Positions 7,868-15,508 of a stretch of DNA of 64,000 bases are shown in pieces (the stretch's first letter is position 1; each line of letters opens with the position of its first letter). The stretch lies in the NCBI GenBank assembly GCA_003210315.1, contig QCVQ01000003.1, positions 1 to 64,000 of the forward strand, in the 5' to 3' direction. Source of the stretch: Synechococcus sp. AG-686-F08. Its GTDB lineage: Bacteria > Cyanobacteriota > Cyanobacteriia > PCC-6307 > Cyanobiaceae. The translations under genes were made by a program, and so were the position numbers. The notes beneath the pieces were generated by a model. The model had not been told where the DNA came from. It saw only the letters and a program-made list of their open reading frames with translations, and made no database searches.

Positions 7868-8029
7868 TCACATAAAGCTTTCTACGTTTTGATCGGTGAA
7901 GACAATTCCTTTTAGGTCTGACCTCTCTAGTTTCCTTTTGACTATTGCATCGTTTATATTAATAGCCAGTATCTGCTTGATTTTTATTTCGCCGTCCCGC
8001 CGAAGAATCAGATCGTAATTAGGTGTCAT
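7868..8029 (-). CDS. Small hypothetical protein
   Basis: An ATG frame of 53 codons, MTPNYDLILRRDGEIKIKQI..., ending 23 bp before the start of the LuxR gene on the same strand. It is charged, with a plausible β-β-α layout and no signal sequence. It may be co-transcribed with the LuxR gene. Short length limits confidence. Confidence 0.4.
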   Translation of the reverse strand: MTPNYDLILRRDGEIKIKQILAININDAIVKRKLERSDLKGIVFTDQNVESFM

Positions 8030-8076
8030 TATCAATATAACTTTGAATCATTTATCACTATTTGTCTAACTGAGGT

Positions 8077-8096
8077 GATCCCCCAAATGGGGGATC
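8077..8096. promoter_or_regulatory. GATCCCCC/GGGGGATC inverted repeat
   Basis: GATCCCCCAAATGGGGGATC is an 8-bp perfect inverted repeat with a 4-base centre. It lies between the divergent 8029 (minus) and 8163 (plus) genes, 67 bp before the latter's ATG. It holds the same TGGGGGAT word found in front of other element genes. No T-run follows, so an operator fits better than a terminator. Confidence 0.5.
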
Positions 8097-8162
8097 AAAA
8101 TCCTTGGAAAACTACCCAGGGGAGCGTTGTAGGGACTAAGAGACTTGGGATATAGTTAAAAG

Positions 8163-9272
8163 ATGGAAAACAAATTCATCAAGCCATTATCAATACTTGT
8201 TTTATTAGGTATGACTGGCTTAGCAGGCTGCTCTAGTGTCTCAACAAACACGACACAGTCTGCAAATGAAGCAGATGTGGGAATACCTTTACAAAAACTC
8301 CCAAAAGAGCATCCAGCAGAATGTACTATTCAAGAGTATTCAGCAGAAGAGTTGTTTGCAAACTCGAAGGATGGCATCGCCGTCGTTTTAACTGATTCTG
8401 GAGTTGGCAGTGCTTTTGTTGTCAAGCACGAGGGTAATTCAACTCTACTTGCAACTAATGCGCATGTGGTTGATGGAACGAAGCTTGTGACGTTGAAGTG
8501 GGCAAATGGTTCACAGGATCAGGCTGCAGTGGTGAAAATTGGAGATACTCAGAGTCGTGACAATGATTTAGCTTTACTTCAAGTAAATGGAAACAAAGGA
8601 ACACCCCTAAAGATAAAGCCGAGTAAAATAAATACTGGTGCTGATATTGTTGCTCTTGGAGCACCACATGGCCTGGACTTTACTATTACAAGGGGAATTG
8701 TTAGTGCACATCGAGAAGGAGGGCGTGTAATTCAGATTGATGCTCCTATTAACCCGGGGAATTCAGGTGGGGCAATTCTAGATAAGACAGGTTGTGTTGT
8801 TGGAGTGTCAACTTATATCCGTAAAGACAGCGAAGGACTTGGATTTGGAATTGCATCAAATCAGCTTCAGGCTTTTCTTGTTAGTGAGACCAAACCCACT
8901 CAGGAACCTAATAAGAAAGCTCAAGATATCGCTTATCACGCGCCTTCCTCTGCTCCCAGCTATCCGCAAACATGTTGGACTTCAGCACATCCCGATGCTC
9001 CTAAAGGAAAGCTAATTTCTTTGCCCTGCAAGGTATCGAATCCCAAGTCTGGCCTTATAGTTGTCAATTGGAGTGATGGTTACAACACCAAATTCCACAA
9101 CAATCGAGCTACTCGCGATGAGATTGAAGACGTAGATAGTGGAACTATTAAATACGGGGAAATTGGTGACAAATTAATTGAAAGTCGTGGGAACTATTAC
9201 CTCATTGTCAACGCTGACGATGGTGCCGAATCCTGGATTGCTAGTGATACGTTGAAAGACTGGCAGGAATGA
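8163..9272 (+). CDS. Lipoprotein trypsin-like serine protease (HtrA-like, no PDZ)
   Basis: A 369-residue protein. The signal peptide ends in the lipobox LAGC (Cys23), so it is membrane-anchored outside the cytoplasm. The S1 protease fold spans about residues 70-235 with all three catalytic residues in order: His101 (TNAHVVDG), Asp135 (DNDLALL) and Ser201 (NPGNSGGAI). It lacks the PDZ domain of DegP/HtrA. Residues about 260-369 form an extra domain (TCWTSAH..., SGLIVVNWSDGYNTKF, AESWIAS) that looks SH3-like and may bind substrate or envelope. It is the best-defined cargo enzyme in the element. The nearest upstream signal is the GATCCCCC inverted repeat. Confidence 0.88.
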   Translation: MENKFIKPLSILVLLGMTGLAGCSSVSTNTTQSANEADVGIPLQKLPKEHPAECTIQEYSAEELFANSKDGIAVVLTDSGVGSAFVVKHEGNSTLLATNAHVVDGTKLVTLKWANGSQDQAAVVKIGDTQSRDNDLALLQVNGNKGTPLKIKPSKINTGADIVALGAPHGLDFTITRGIVSAHREGGRVIQIDAPINPGNSGGAILDKTGCVVGVSTYIRKDSEGLGFGIASNQLQAFLVSETKPTQEPNKKAQDIAYHAPSSAPSYPQTCWTSAHPDAPKGKLISLPCKVSNPKSGLIVVNWSDGYNTKFHNNRATRDEIEDVDSGTIKYGEIGDKLIESRGNYYLIVNADDGAESWIASDTLKDWQE

Positions 9273-9346
9273 GAATTTAAGCCTTAACTGCATTCTCAGG
9301 ATTTGTTCAAATCATTGCCACTTAGTTTGCAGTGTTTCCTTAATAT

Positions 9347-9538
9347 ATGAACCTCAAAAAACTACTTATGGCACTAAGGGCTAATAACGCTGATAGCTAC
9401 AAGTCGTAGCTGGCATTAGGAATTGAATAGCTTGGATGGGATGTGGCTGGTGAGGTTGAGTCTGAGTGGATGGTGCCTTTGTTTGTTGAAGAGAAGAGAG
9501 ACAGGGTGATTGCTTGGCAACTGGGTGTGAGCCTCTAG
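9347..9538 (+). pseudogene. DGYKSW-family small protein, copy 2, two in-frame stops
   Basis: Matches the intact copy at 10375 over its whole length (LLMALRA, VESEWMVPL, LGVSL and a final TAG). It carries TAG in place of the Trp codon of the DGYKSW motif and a second TAG a few codons later in place of the Glu of IEE. It is followed, like copy 3, by the paired GGGGAT module. Confidence 0.65.
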
Positions 9539-9544
9539 TTCTTT

Positions 9545-9588
9545 TGGGGGATAGTTCAGCAGCGAAGACCACTCGGATGGGGGATTCA
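9545..9588 (+). promoter_or_regulatory. Paired TGGGGGAT module upstream of the 9634 gene
   Basis: TGGGGGAT at 9545-9552 and 9578-9585, again 33 bp apart, with AGTTCAGCAGCGAAGACCAC between. The second box ends 49 bp before ATG 9634. Confidence 0.5.
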
Positions 9589-9633
9589 TGCTCTCTGCAC
9601 TTGAGCAAAAATAAATCCTATGAGGAATGAATC

Positions 9634-9807
9634 ATGAGTTCTTTTAAATGCCCCCGCTGCTCGTTCGATCCAGGTGCCCACGCCTGGTCAGCAATTACCT
9701 TGGCTGCCCATAAATGGAAAGAGCATCAAATTCCATCAAGGGGAGGACACAATGGAACTATGCGTTACTTCCCGAGTCAGGATGAATATGAAGCCGCACA
9801 CAAATGA
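9634..9807 (+). CDS. Small C2H2 zinc-finger-like protein
   Basis: A 57-residue protein starting MSSFKCPRCSF. Cys6 and Cys9 (CPRC) and His26 and His31 (HKWKEH) are spaced C-x2-C-x16-H-x4-H, close to a single C2H2 finger, with the hydrophobic L-x2-H pattern before the first His. It could bind nucleic acid or a protein. The stop overlaps the next ATG by 4 bases (ATGA), so translation of the two is probably coupled. Confidence 0.6.
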   Translation: MSSFKCPRCSFDPGAHAWSAITLAAHKWKEHQIPSRGGHNGTMRYFPSQDEYEAAHK

Positions 9808-10160
9808 AAAGCCTTCCGGTTGTTTCAACTCTTTCTTTGTTAGCTGTCCTCTCAAGCATTGTTGCTCGCCCTTCTCTAGCTAATGAATACACTCACTCTT
9901 GTTCATTCAATGGAGGCACCTGGACTCCAGTGCGCATTATCAATAATGGGCCAGCATTTACATATACATGGGCCGATGGTCCACAAATGACATACGTCTT
10001 TCGAGGCTCAATGGCGGACCGATGGAACATCACTGACAAGTTGGGCGGAAGATGGCAACTATTTGACTACAGAAATAGTCGCGACACTGTACTCACAAAT
10101 CTGGACAACGGAAATAAGATTAGATGCAGCAATCAAAATCAGTTTGGTCGACCCAAATAG
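9804..10160 (+). CDS. Small secreted protein, Trp/Tyr-rich
   Basis: A 118-residue protein with a signal peptide (VSTLSLLAVLSSIVARPSLA). The mature part is β-rich (TWTPVRI, AFTYTWADG, MTYVFRG, RWQLFDY) with Cys near both ends (HSCSF, IRCSN), consistent with a disulfide-closed small barrel. Its ATG overlaps the stop of the zinc-finger gene. Function unknown. From 10161 to 10374 I see no gene. Confidence 0.65.
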   Translation: MKSLPVVSTLSLLAVLSSIVARPSLANEYTHSCSFNGGTWTPVRIINNGPAFTYTWADGPQMTYVFRGSMADRWNITDKLGGRWQLFDYRNSRDTVLTNLDNGNKIRCSNQNQFGRPK

Positions 10161-10374
10161 CCCTTTGTTGGCTTGAAGCTAGAAATACATATTGAGATCT
10201 CTATTTGACTAATTGCAGCCTCCAGGGAGTGGAAATCAATCGCCAACTTGTAGCCATGCATGGACTAACTGAATAATTGATAGTTTGCTGCTTAAAAATC
10301 TAAGCTTTGACTGCGAGCTGGAATGGTCTGAAAAGTAATCACCGGGGAATGCTTTAAGCAGTAGTCCTCAGCCA

Positions 10375-10593
10375 ATGACCCTCGACACACAGATGACGCT
10401 GGCTCTGCTGCAGGAACTATTGATGGCACTAAGGGCTAAAGACGCTGATGGCTACAAGTCTTGGCTCACCCTTGGCATTGAAGAGCTTGGAAGAGATGTA
10501 GCAGCAGAGGTCGAGTCTGAGTGGATGGTGCCCCTGTTGGTTGAAAAGGAGAGAGACAGGCTTATGGCCTGGTCGCTGGGAGTCAGCCTCTAG
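10375..10593 (+). CDS. DGYKSW-family small protein, intact copy 3
   Basis: A 72-residue helical, charged protein: MTLDTQMTLALLQELLMALRA, then DADGYKSW, IEELGRDVAAE, ESEWMVPLLVEKE and LGVSL. It is the only copy of at least four in the element (2363, 4725, 9347, 10375) without internal stops at full length. No motif of known function. An earlier ATG choice is supported because copies share sequence only from LLMALRA onward and the extra N-terminal residues continue one helix. Confidence 0.55.
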   Translation: MTLDTQMTLALLQELLMALRAKDADGYKSWLTLGIEELGRDVAAEVESEWMVPLLVEKERDRLMAWSLGVSL

Positions 10594-10599
10594 TCCTTT

Positions 10600-10643
10600 T
10601 AGGGGATAGGTCAGCAGCAAAGACCCCTCTGCTGGGGGATTCG
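10600..10643 (+). promoter_or_regulatory. Paired GGGGAT module, part of a duplicated leader
   Basis: TAGGGGAT (10600-10607) and TGGGGGAT (10633-10640) with AGGTCAGCAGCAAAGACCCC between. From here to 10735 the sequence parallels 5689-5815. Confidence 0.5.
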
Positions 10644-10709
10644 GAATCGTTCTGTTTCAGCGATGGTGAATAAATCGAGGGGGTGACCCCTAGACAACAC
10701 CTGAATCAA

Positions 10710-10760
10710 ATGAAACTTTCTACTTTTGTCGCTATCGATCTCCCGCCCAAAATTACTTAG
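10710..10760 (+). pseudogene. Truncated copy of the 5798 gene start
   Basis: The ATG and first codons (MKLSTFVAI) match the secreted protein gene at 5798 together with about 110 bp of upstream DNA. The match then breaks into the TCGCTATCGATCTCCCG repeat and the frame stops after 16 codons. It is a duplicated promoter and leader that has lost its gene. It may still drive the 10785-11089 pair. Confidence 0.6.
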
Positions 10761-10784
10761 TAAATGCTCAGGAAGAAATTAATT

Positions 10785-10910
10785 ATGATTGAAACATTAC
10801 TAGGAATCGACACTTGGGAGTTTAACCGACTCGCCATTTCCACGATTGTCTGCGCCTCAGCCTGCACCATACTAATCAAACTATTCAGCAAAACCACTGA
10901 CTCCCAATGA
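10785..10910 (+). CDS. Very small membrane protein
   Basis: A 41-residue peptide, MIETLLGIDTWEFNRLAIST..., with one membrane span (about residues 16-34) and a short polar tail. An AGGA Shine-Dalgarno-like stretch lies about 9 bases upstream. Its stop overlaps the next ATG by 4 bases, so the two small membrane proteins are probably translated together. Confidence 0.5.
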   Translation: MIETLLGIDTWEFNRLAISTIVCASACTILIKLFSKTTDSQ

Positions 10911-11089
10911 ACAAAACTCACGACATCCATCCAGCACTGATAGTTTCCTTCGTTTTAATTCTGGGACTTACAGTTGGTGCTGCCGTGTCAATGGAAAAGT
11001 TTGGATTCGCTCTGGGATTAGATACTACCGAACTCGAAATGGAGGATCTAATACCCGGTCGTTCAGACTTACTGCAACCTCGAAATTGA
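10907..11089 (+). CDS. Small membrane protein
   Basis: A 60-residue protein with one span (LIVSFVLILGLTVGAAVSM) followed by a short acidic tail (TTELEMEDLIPG). The ATG overlaps the stop of the 10785 gene. Function unknown. Confidence 0.5.
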   Translation: MNKTHDIHPALIVSFVLILGLTVGAAVSMEKFGFALGLDTTELEMEDLIPGRSDLLQPRN

Positions 11090-11147
11090 AGCCAAATAGG
11101 TGGCTGCGATTATCGCTATCGATCTCACGGCTGAATATTCACCAGCA

Positions 11148-11168
11148 CCGCCACGAGCGTGGTTTTTT
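11148..11168 (+). terminator. Rho-independent terminator
   Basis: CCAC-GAGC-GTGG followed directly by six T. It ends the 10785-11089 pair. It is preceded by the TATCGCTATCGATCTC repeat also seen at 6634 and 10727. Confidence 0.65.
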
Positions 11169-11230
11169 ATTTTCTTGGCTTATTCGAATGACTGCACGAC
11201 TAACAGGATCACTAATAGGAGTCAGAACTA

Positions 11231-11243
11231 ATCCCTCAGGGAT
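11231..11243. promoter_or_regulatory. ATCCC-TCA-GGGAT inverted repeat
   Basis: A short perfect inverted repeat, a variant of the GGGGAT box, ending 60 bp before the ATG of the 11304 gene. TATAAC at about 11250 could be its -10 element. Confidence 0.4.
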
Positions 11244-11303
11244 TAATATATAACGTACAAAGATCTCTTTGGTTATTTGCTCAAGATCATGACTTGATGG
11301 ATT

Positions 11304-11666
11304 ATGGCAAGAGCTACTGCATTAGAGACTTCTGAACGAGTCGATCACCTTCAAGTCATGATCTTGGAGGGTGAGTCAAACTCTTCATGTCTTGCTTTTG
11401 CCAGAAAGGAGTGGGGGATTAGCAGGGCTCGTGGGTACGAACTGCTTAAACGTGCCTGGACACAGATCAAGGCTGACGTTGATGAGACCGGTATCGATAG
11501 GCAAGAACTATTGGCATGGTCAATCCAGACGCTGATGGCTGCTGCTGGTCAGGCAAAACAACAGAAGAATCCAGGAGCTGTTGTTGCCTGCATCAAGCAG
11601 CTCGATTGGATGACGGGATTAGGGATTAACTCAATATCAGGAAGCAGTGCTCAGCGCAGACGTTGA
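11304..11666 (+). CDS. Terminase small-subunit-like DNA-binding protein
   Basis: A 120-residue helical protein. The region around residues 20-60 reads like a helix-turn-helix with a recognition helix in EWGISRARGYELLKRAW. The C-terminal half (LLAWSIQTLMAAAGQAKQQKNPGAVVACIKQLDWMTGL) is the helical pattern seen in many phage small terminase subunits. It is paralogous to the 16942 gene: both have EWG.SR, then Q.LAAW-like and GA...I..L..L. No large terminase is present, as in phage satellites that redirect a helper's packaging. The assignment is from pattern only. Confidence 0.55.
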   Translation: MARATALETSERVDHLQVMILEGESNSSCLAFARKEWGISRARGYELLKRAWTQIKADVDETGIDRQELLAWSIQTLMAAAGQAKQQKNPGAVVACIKQLDWMTGLGINSISGSSAQRRR

Positions 11667-11807
11667 AGCGGTAGGCGCAATCAGCGAATTAGGCCCATTG
11701 TTGGGGATTGGAGTCGGCTGAGTAAAAACAATATCTAATTCTTTGATCTCCAATAGTTTTTAGTTACAACTTAAGCTAATTCAAATATCTTTTGTATTTG
11801 CTTGAAG

Positions 11808-14034
11808 CTACTTATAGGTTATCTGTCCGAAATCTGTTTCGTATTCTGAGCAAAATGATTCGTACTTCACACATCTTCTATTCATGGCTTTCTCGATCAG
11901 ATTGTATGCATTTTTAATTACTGAAAAGTGAGTTGGTGGCTGCTGCTTATCTGGCTGAACTAAAAGTAGTATCCAAAAGAAGTAGCCTCTTTCTTTAGCC
12001 ACATAAATTTCATTGTCCGTAATTCTAAACTCCTCTCCTATTGATTTTAATAGTTTGACTTCTATATAGATTTCTTGTCCTCCCATAGTGGTTTTATCTA
12101 TGCCGATAAGGTCGCAGCCAATGTTTCTCTTAGAAACATCTCTTGCCTCGATTTCAAGTGACTCTAAAATATCAATCGCCAATATTTCGGCTTTTCGCCA
12201 ATCTGGTTGGATCATTGCAGCACTACTGCTACTAATTGCATCCTGAATGCTTGATAGTTTCGAATTTACGACAATAGGTTCAAGCTTTTCCGCTTTGTGA
12301 AGTCTATTTTCAGCATCACGTGGCTCATCTTCTTGTTGGATAAATTGAAGCAAGGATTTATACCTCTGATCACCTTTTTTTATCATTTGATTTTGGTATC
12401 TGTTTATCAGACTGATTGGGAATTTTTTGGGATTTACACCGAGAAGTAAATACCAATCTATTGCACTTAGCCCTCCACAGCGTACGGCAATTGACTCAAA
12501 AGAAAAAATATCAATCTCTAAAGAAGGATCGCCATTTATCTCTCTGGCAGATCTAATGCCTTTATCTATGCAAGAGATTAGATTGGCATCTTCAAGCTCT
12601 GATGTTTCTAATGCTTGAAAAGCATTTAAATATCTAATATCACCATGTATATACCCAATCAGATTCATTGTGGACTGCAAAGAAAGCTGATTGTCTTGGA
12701 GCCATCCAAGAATATATAGGGGTCTCAAAATCGAAATCTCTGAAGCTCCTATCGATTTGAAAAAGAAATAGCCATCCTTGTGAGACAACTGGCCGAAGCA
12801 AAGAGGATTTTCACCATTAGTGCGGCAATATTTTTTATAGTCTTGCTCTGTCATCCAGGCTGGACAGATTAAGAACGAAGAAAAGTCAAATCCTTCTTCT
12901 TTAGATGATTTTTTAATTGTGCTGGCAATGATTGAAGGGGATATATCTAGTACGTCTGCTTTGTTGTAGGGGATGATAATCTCTAGAAGCTGATAATCTT
13001 CTAGGCTAAGTAATTGATTGCTGTGGAGTTGCAATAGTTTATTGAGAAGCTCAATTAAATCCTCCATTATGCTCTTTGTCTGATCGTCGGTTGCGATACG
13101 AGTTCTGGATGGATCTGTGCTGAAATCTCCATTAATTATCGCTCCTAGCCCAGTGACTGTAAGCATTGGAAGAAAAGCCTGTGCATATGCTTGATTTTTA
13201 GTAAGCCTTATGGGCATTTCATTTTCTAAATTCGAAGATATTGAAATCTTTTTGTATTGCCATACTCTTGAAATCTTCTGCTCATTAAATTCTTTTTCTC
13301 CTAGTTGGCTATTGAAGTTAATGTCAAAATCTTGATATGGAATATTCGCTTCTGATTGATAGGATTGTCTTTGATGTCTATTGAGTTTGGTATGAAATGC
13401 TTCTGAAATCTGTATAGTAATATCAGTAATTGACCTCAAAAATAATATTGCATTTGATTTAAGACCTTTCATATCTTCCAGAAGCTGCTCTTCTTTCACG
13501 TTTGCAAGAACAAAGCATGTGTTGCATCTATGTATCTCAGTAAGTTTATTAGCTCTTGTTGAGATTATGTCATTTATGCTTCCCCAATGTGGAACGCGAA
13601 GAAGGGGAACATCTGAATTGCTATTGAATAATTCTTTGGTCTTGGACTTTGAGAAATAGACCTCAAGATCTCCGCTATAGATCGCAATCTCTTCTGCTAC
13701 TCCCGATGTGGACTTGAAGCCAATACCTCTGTAGCCAATGTTTTCCCCCCTTTGCTTTGTAGAGAATGCGCTTCGGCAGATTGCTTCAAGGTCATCACAT
13801 GTAAAGACGTGCCCGTCATTCAAGAAGTAAAGGTCATTGCCTATCTTCTCAGCAACAAATATATTCGACTGGCAATCATCTGCATTTTGGATTAACTCAA
13901 AATACTCTTGAGATATAGGTTTCCGATATATATTTTTCTAAGCCTGCAATCTCCTCAATGATCTTTGTATTTGTCCTCGCCTCGTCTTGAATTTCGTTTA
14001 CTTTTGCTTGTAGTTTTAGCTTTAGATCGCTCAT
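11808..14034 (-). pseudogene. GHKL/sacsin-type ATPase with C-terminal DUF3883 nuclease-like domain, frameshifted
   Basis: The main frame from 13823 down to 11808 gives 671 residues. The ATPase part shows GENIGYRGIGFKS (G-rich ATP lid). Just upstream in the same frame, without a start codon, lies the N-box YFELIQNADD, essential for this fold. The natural N-terminus (MSDLKLKLQAKVNEIQDEA..., start 14034) is in another frame that ends at 13897-13899. The switch falls in GAAAAATATATATCGGAAACC, so one base has been gained or lost there. The last about 140 residues (RDVSKRNIGCDLIG, EIYIEVKLLK, FRITDNEIYVAKE) match DUF3883, a restriction-endonuclease-like fold. This domain pair is typical of defence islands, so an anti-phage role is likely if the gene is intact. 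An ATG at 14071 opens a third frame (MSFDSLRGWIEEHER) that also looks like coding N-terminus. Confidence 0.7.
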
Positions 14035-14243
14035 GCTCTTCTATCCAGCCTCGGAGTGAATCAAATGACATTTCTTTGTAATTATATCCTTCGACTGTAT
14101 TTTTCCAGTCAGTGTGGCAAACCAATCTTATTTATGAAAGAAGGCTTCCGAAACCGTTGTTATGTCAGGGGTCGTCCATGAGTCAAAACATGTATATCGA
14201 CTCAGCATCTGGCTAAGACCTGCAAGCTCTGGGCCCATGAGAT

Positions 14244-14291
14244 GGGGGAGATCCCCCGGATGGGGAAACACCACTCACCCAGAAGGGTGAG
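14244..14291 (+). promoter_or_regulatory. GGGGGAGATCCCCC palindrome and downstream hairpin
   Basis: GGGGGAGATCCCCC (14244-14257) is close to a perfect palindrome built from the same box word and is followed by TGGGGA. A second hairpin, CTCACCC-AGAA-GGGTGAG, spans 14274-14291 and GATAAT follows at 14298. The HNH-like gene starts at 14314. From 14072 to 14240 nothing else is evident. Confidence 0.45.
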
Positions 14292-14313
14292 GGCTCAGTT
14301 CGATAATTGAGGC

Positions 14314-14754
14314 ATGGCTATTTCCTATGACCCGCCTGCATGGGTCAAGAGCGATCCAGATTCCTATAAGCGTTGGCTCAATCGCAAAGCCAACTCATTG
14401 ATGAAGCGCGACCGAAAGCGAGGAGGGACTTATCGGGTGAAGGAAGCCATGGATGCCATCCATGAAGCGATGCACCGGTCAGACGGAATTGATCCTTATG
14501 ACGGGCAAGCATTGGATTCAGAGTTGCTTGGCGTCTACGACAACACTCTGAGTAAAGAGAGAGGGGCTTCCTACAGAAGAGAGTTCTATCGACTTCCAAC
14601 GGTTGACCATCGAAACGCTGAGCCGGTGTGTGACTTTCAGATCGTCAGCTGGCAAACCAATGATGCAAAGGGCGACATGAGCCCTGAGGAATACCTTGCT
14701 CACTGCATTGCTGTGGTGAATCACCTGACTCATGGCTGCAGCTTGGACTCTTGA
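14314..14754 (+). CDS. HNH-like nuclease (putative)
   Basis: A 146-residue basic protein. The N-terminal half is Lys/Arg-rich (NRKANSLMKRDRKRGG). The core has a P-T-V-D-H segment (RLPTVDHRN) and FQIVSWQTNDAKGDMSPEEYLAHC, which is the arrangement seen in small HNH/endonuclease-VII-like proteins of picocyanobacteria and their phages, with His of the VDH as the likely general base. The usual zinc-binding Cys pairs are absent. Small HNH proteins often accompany terminase in phages, which fits the terminase-small-like genes here. The start is supported by the upstream box. Confidence 0.5.
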   Translation: MAISYDPPAWVKSDPDSYKRWLNRKANSLMKRDRKRGGTYRVKEAMDAIHEAMHRSDGIDPYDGQALDSELLGVYDNTLSKERGASYRREFYRLPTVDHRNAEPVCDFQIVSWQTNDAKGDMSPEEYLAHCIAVVNHLTHGCSLDS

Positions 14755-14869
14755 AAAGGCCTGCACCACAAGCTTGAGCATCGCTGGTGGTGTTCTTGAT
14801 AACCGTGACGCTGCAGCTGACCTGCGTGATCGCCTGCAGCATCAACTAAGTGCGAGTGAGTTGCTTTGA
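14732..14869 (+). CDS. Small hypothetical protein overlapping the HNH-like gene
   Basis: A 45-codon ATG frame, MAAAWTLEKACTTSLSIAGG..., overlapping the end of the preceding gene by 23 bases in another frame and ending in a charged helix (AADLRDRLQHQLSASELL). Its helical pattern and coupling to the upstream gene suggest a real gene, but the length is short. Confidence 0.4.
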   Translation: MAAAWTLEKACTTSLSIAGGVLDNRDAAADLRDRLQHQLSASELL

Positions 14870-14871
14870 AC

Positions 14872-15147
14872 TCAACCCCCCGTTCTTGTTTTTTTGATCA
14901 GTTTGCGGGCTGTATCACTGGGATCCGCCGGTTCTCTTTCTGCATAGCCCTGAGCTTCGGCCTGGAATCGCTGATAGCGCCGCAACTTTCGATCACTCAA
15001 TCCAGCAGCGGAGATCAACCCAATGGGTCCAAAGATAAATCCACCGAAAAACCAGGCGACGGCATCGTGATCTTTGTCATTGGCAACAGCAGAAGCAAAA
15101 AAGCCGCATGGCAGCCACAAGCACAGCAGGAATATAAAAATTTCCAA
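14872..15147 (-). CDS. Small membrane protein with GGFIFGPIG motif
   Basis: A 91-residue protein. One N-terminal hydrophobic segment (IFIFLLCLWLPCGFFASAVA) and a second (AVAWFFGGFIFGPIGLISA) are followed by a charged tail with a helical, Arg/Glu-rich pattern. The G-x2-FGPIG pattern is common in small bacterial inner-membrane proteins with two spans. It lies antisense to its neighbours and its end comes 2 bp from the stop of the 14732 frame. Function unknown. Confidence 0.6.
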   Translation of the reverse strand: MEIFIFLLCLWLPCGFFASAVANDKDHDAVAWFFGGFIFGPIGLISAAGLSDRKLRRYQRFQAEAQGYAEREPADPSDTARKLIKKTRTGG

Positions 15148-15179
15148 AAACGTTCGTTACCGCTTCTCCAGTACTAGCC

Positions 15180-15371
15180 ATGACCAATCTTCTTGATCAC
15201 ATTCAGCCTGGTCCAATCCTGGATGTCCATGACTTGCCTCGATCTGCCAGTCGTCAGGAATGGTTTGCGATCACACGGCGCATTATTCAAGCAACCATTG
15301 CTGATATGGATTTAGATCCTGACTCCTTGTCGCAGGTCGAGGAAGCGTTTATCTCTGCAGGACTGCTTTGA
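15180..15371 (+). CDS. Small hypothetical protein
   Basis: A 63-residue soluble protein, MTNLLDHIQPGPILDVHDLP..., with a helical centre (EWFAITRRIIQATIADM) and an acidic end. It starts 32 bp from the divergent membrane protein gene. No family recognised. Confidence 0.5.
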   Translation: MTNLLDHIQPGPILDVHDLPRSASRQEWFAITRRIIQATIADMDLDPDSLSQVEEAFISAGLL

Positions 15372-15422
15372 AGTGCTTGTAGCCCTCGAAGAAAGAACAG
15401 TTTTCAGGACTTCAATCCCAAT

Positions 15423-15440
15423 ATCCCCTAAACGGGGGAT
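15423..15440. promoter_or_regulatory. ATCCCC-GGGGAT inverted repeat
   Basis: ATCCCC at 15423-15428 and GGGGAT at 15435-15440, separated by TAAACG. The element ends 68 bp before the ATG of the GIY-YIG/zinc-ribbon gene, the same spacing as at 5722, 8088 and 10633. Confidence 0.45.
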
Positions 15441-15508
15441 GTCTCTTTGTTCAACCTTGGCGAAACTAAGGATCCACGGGTCCGCACACCTTTCGCAAGG
15501 TCGCCAAT

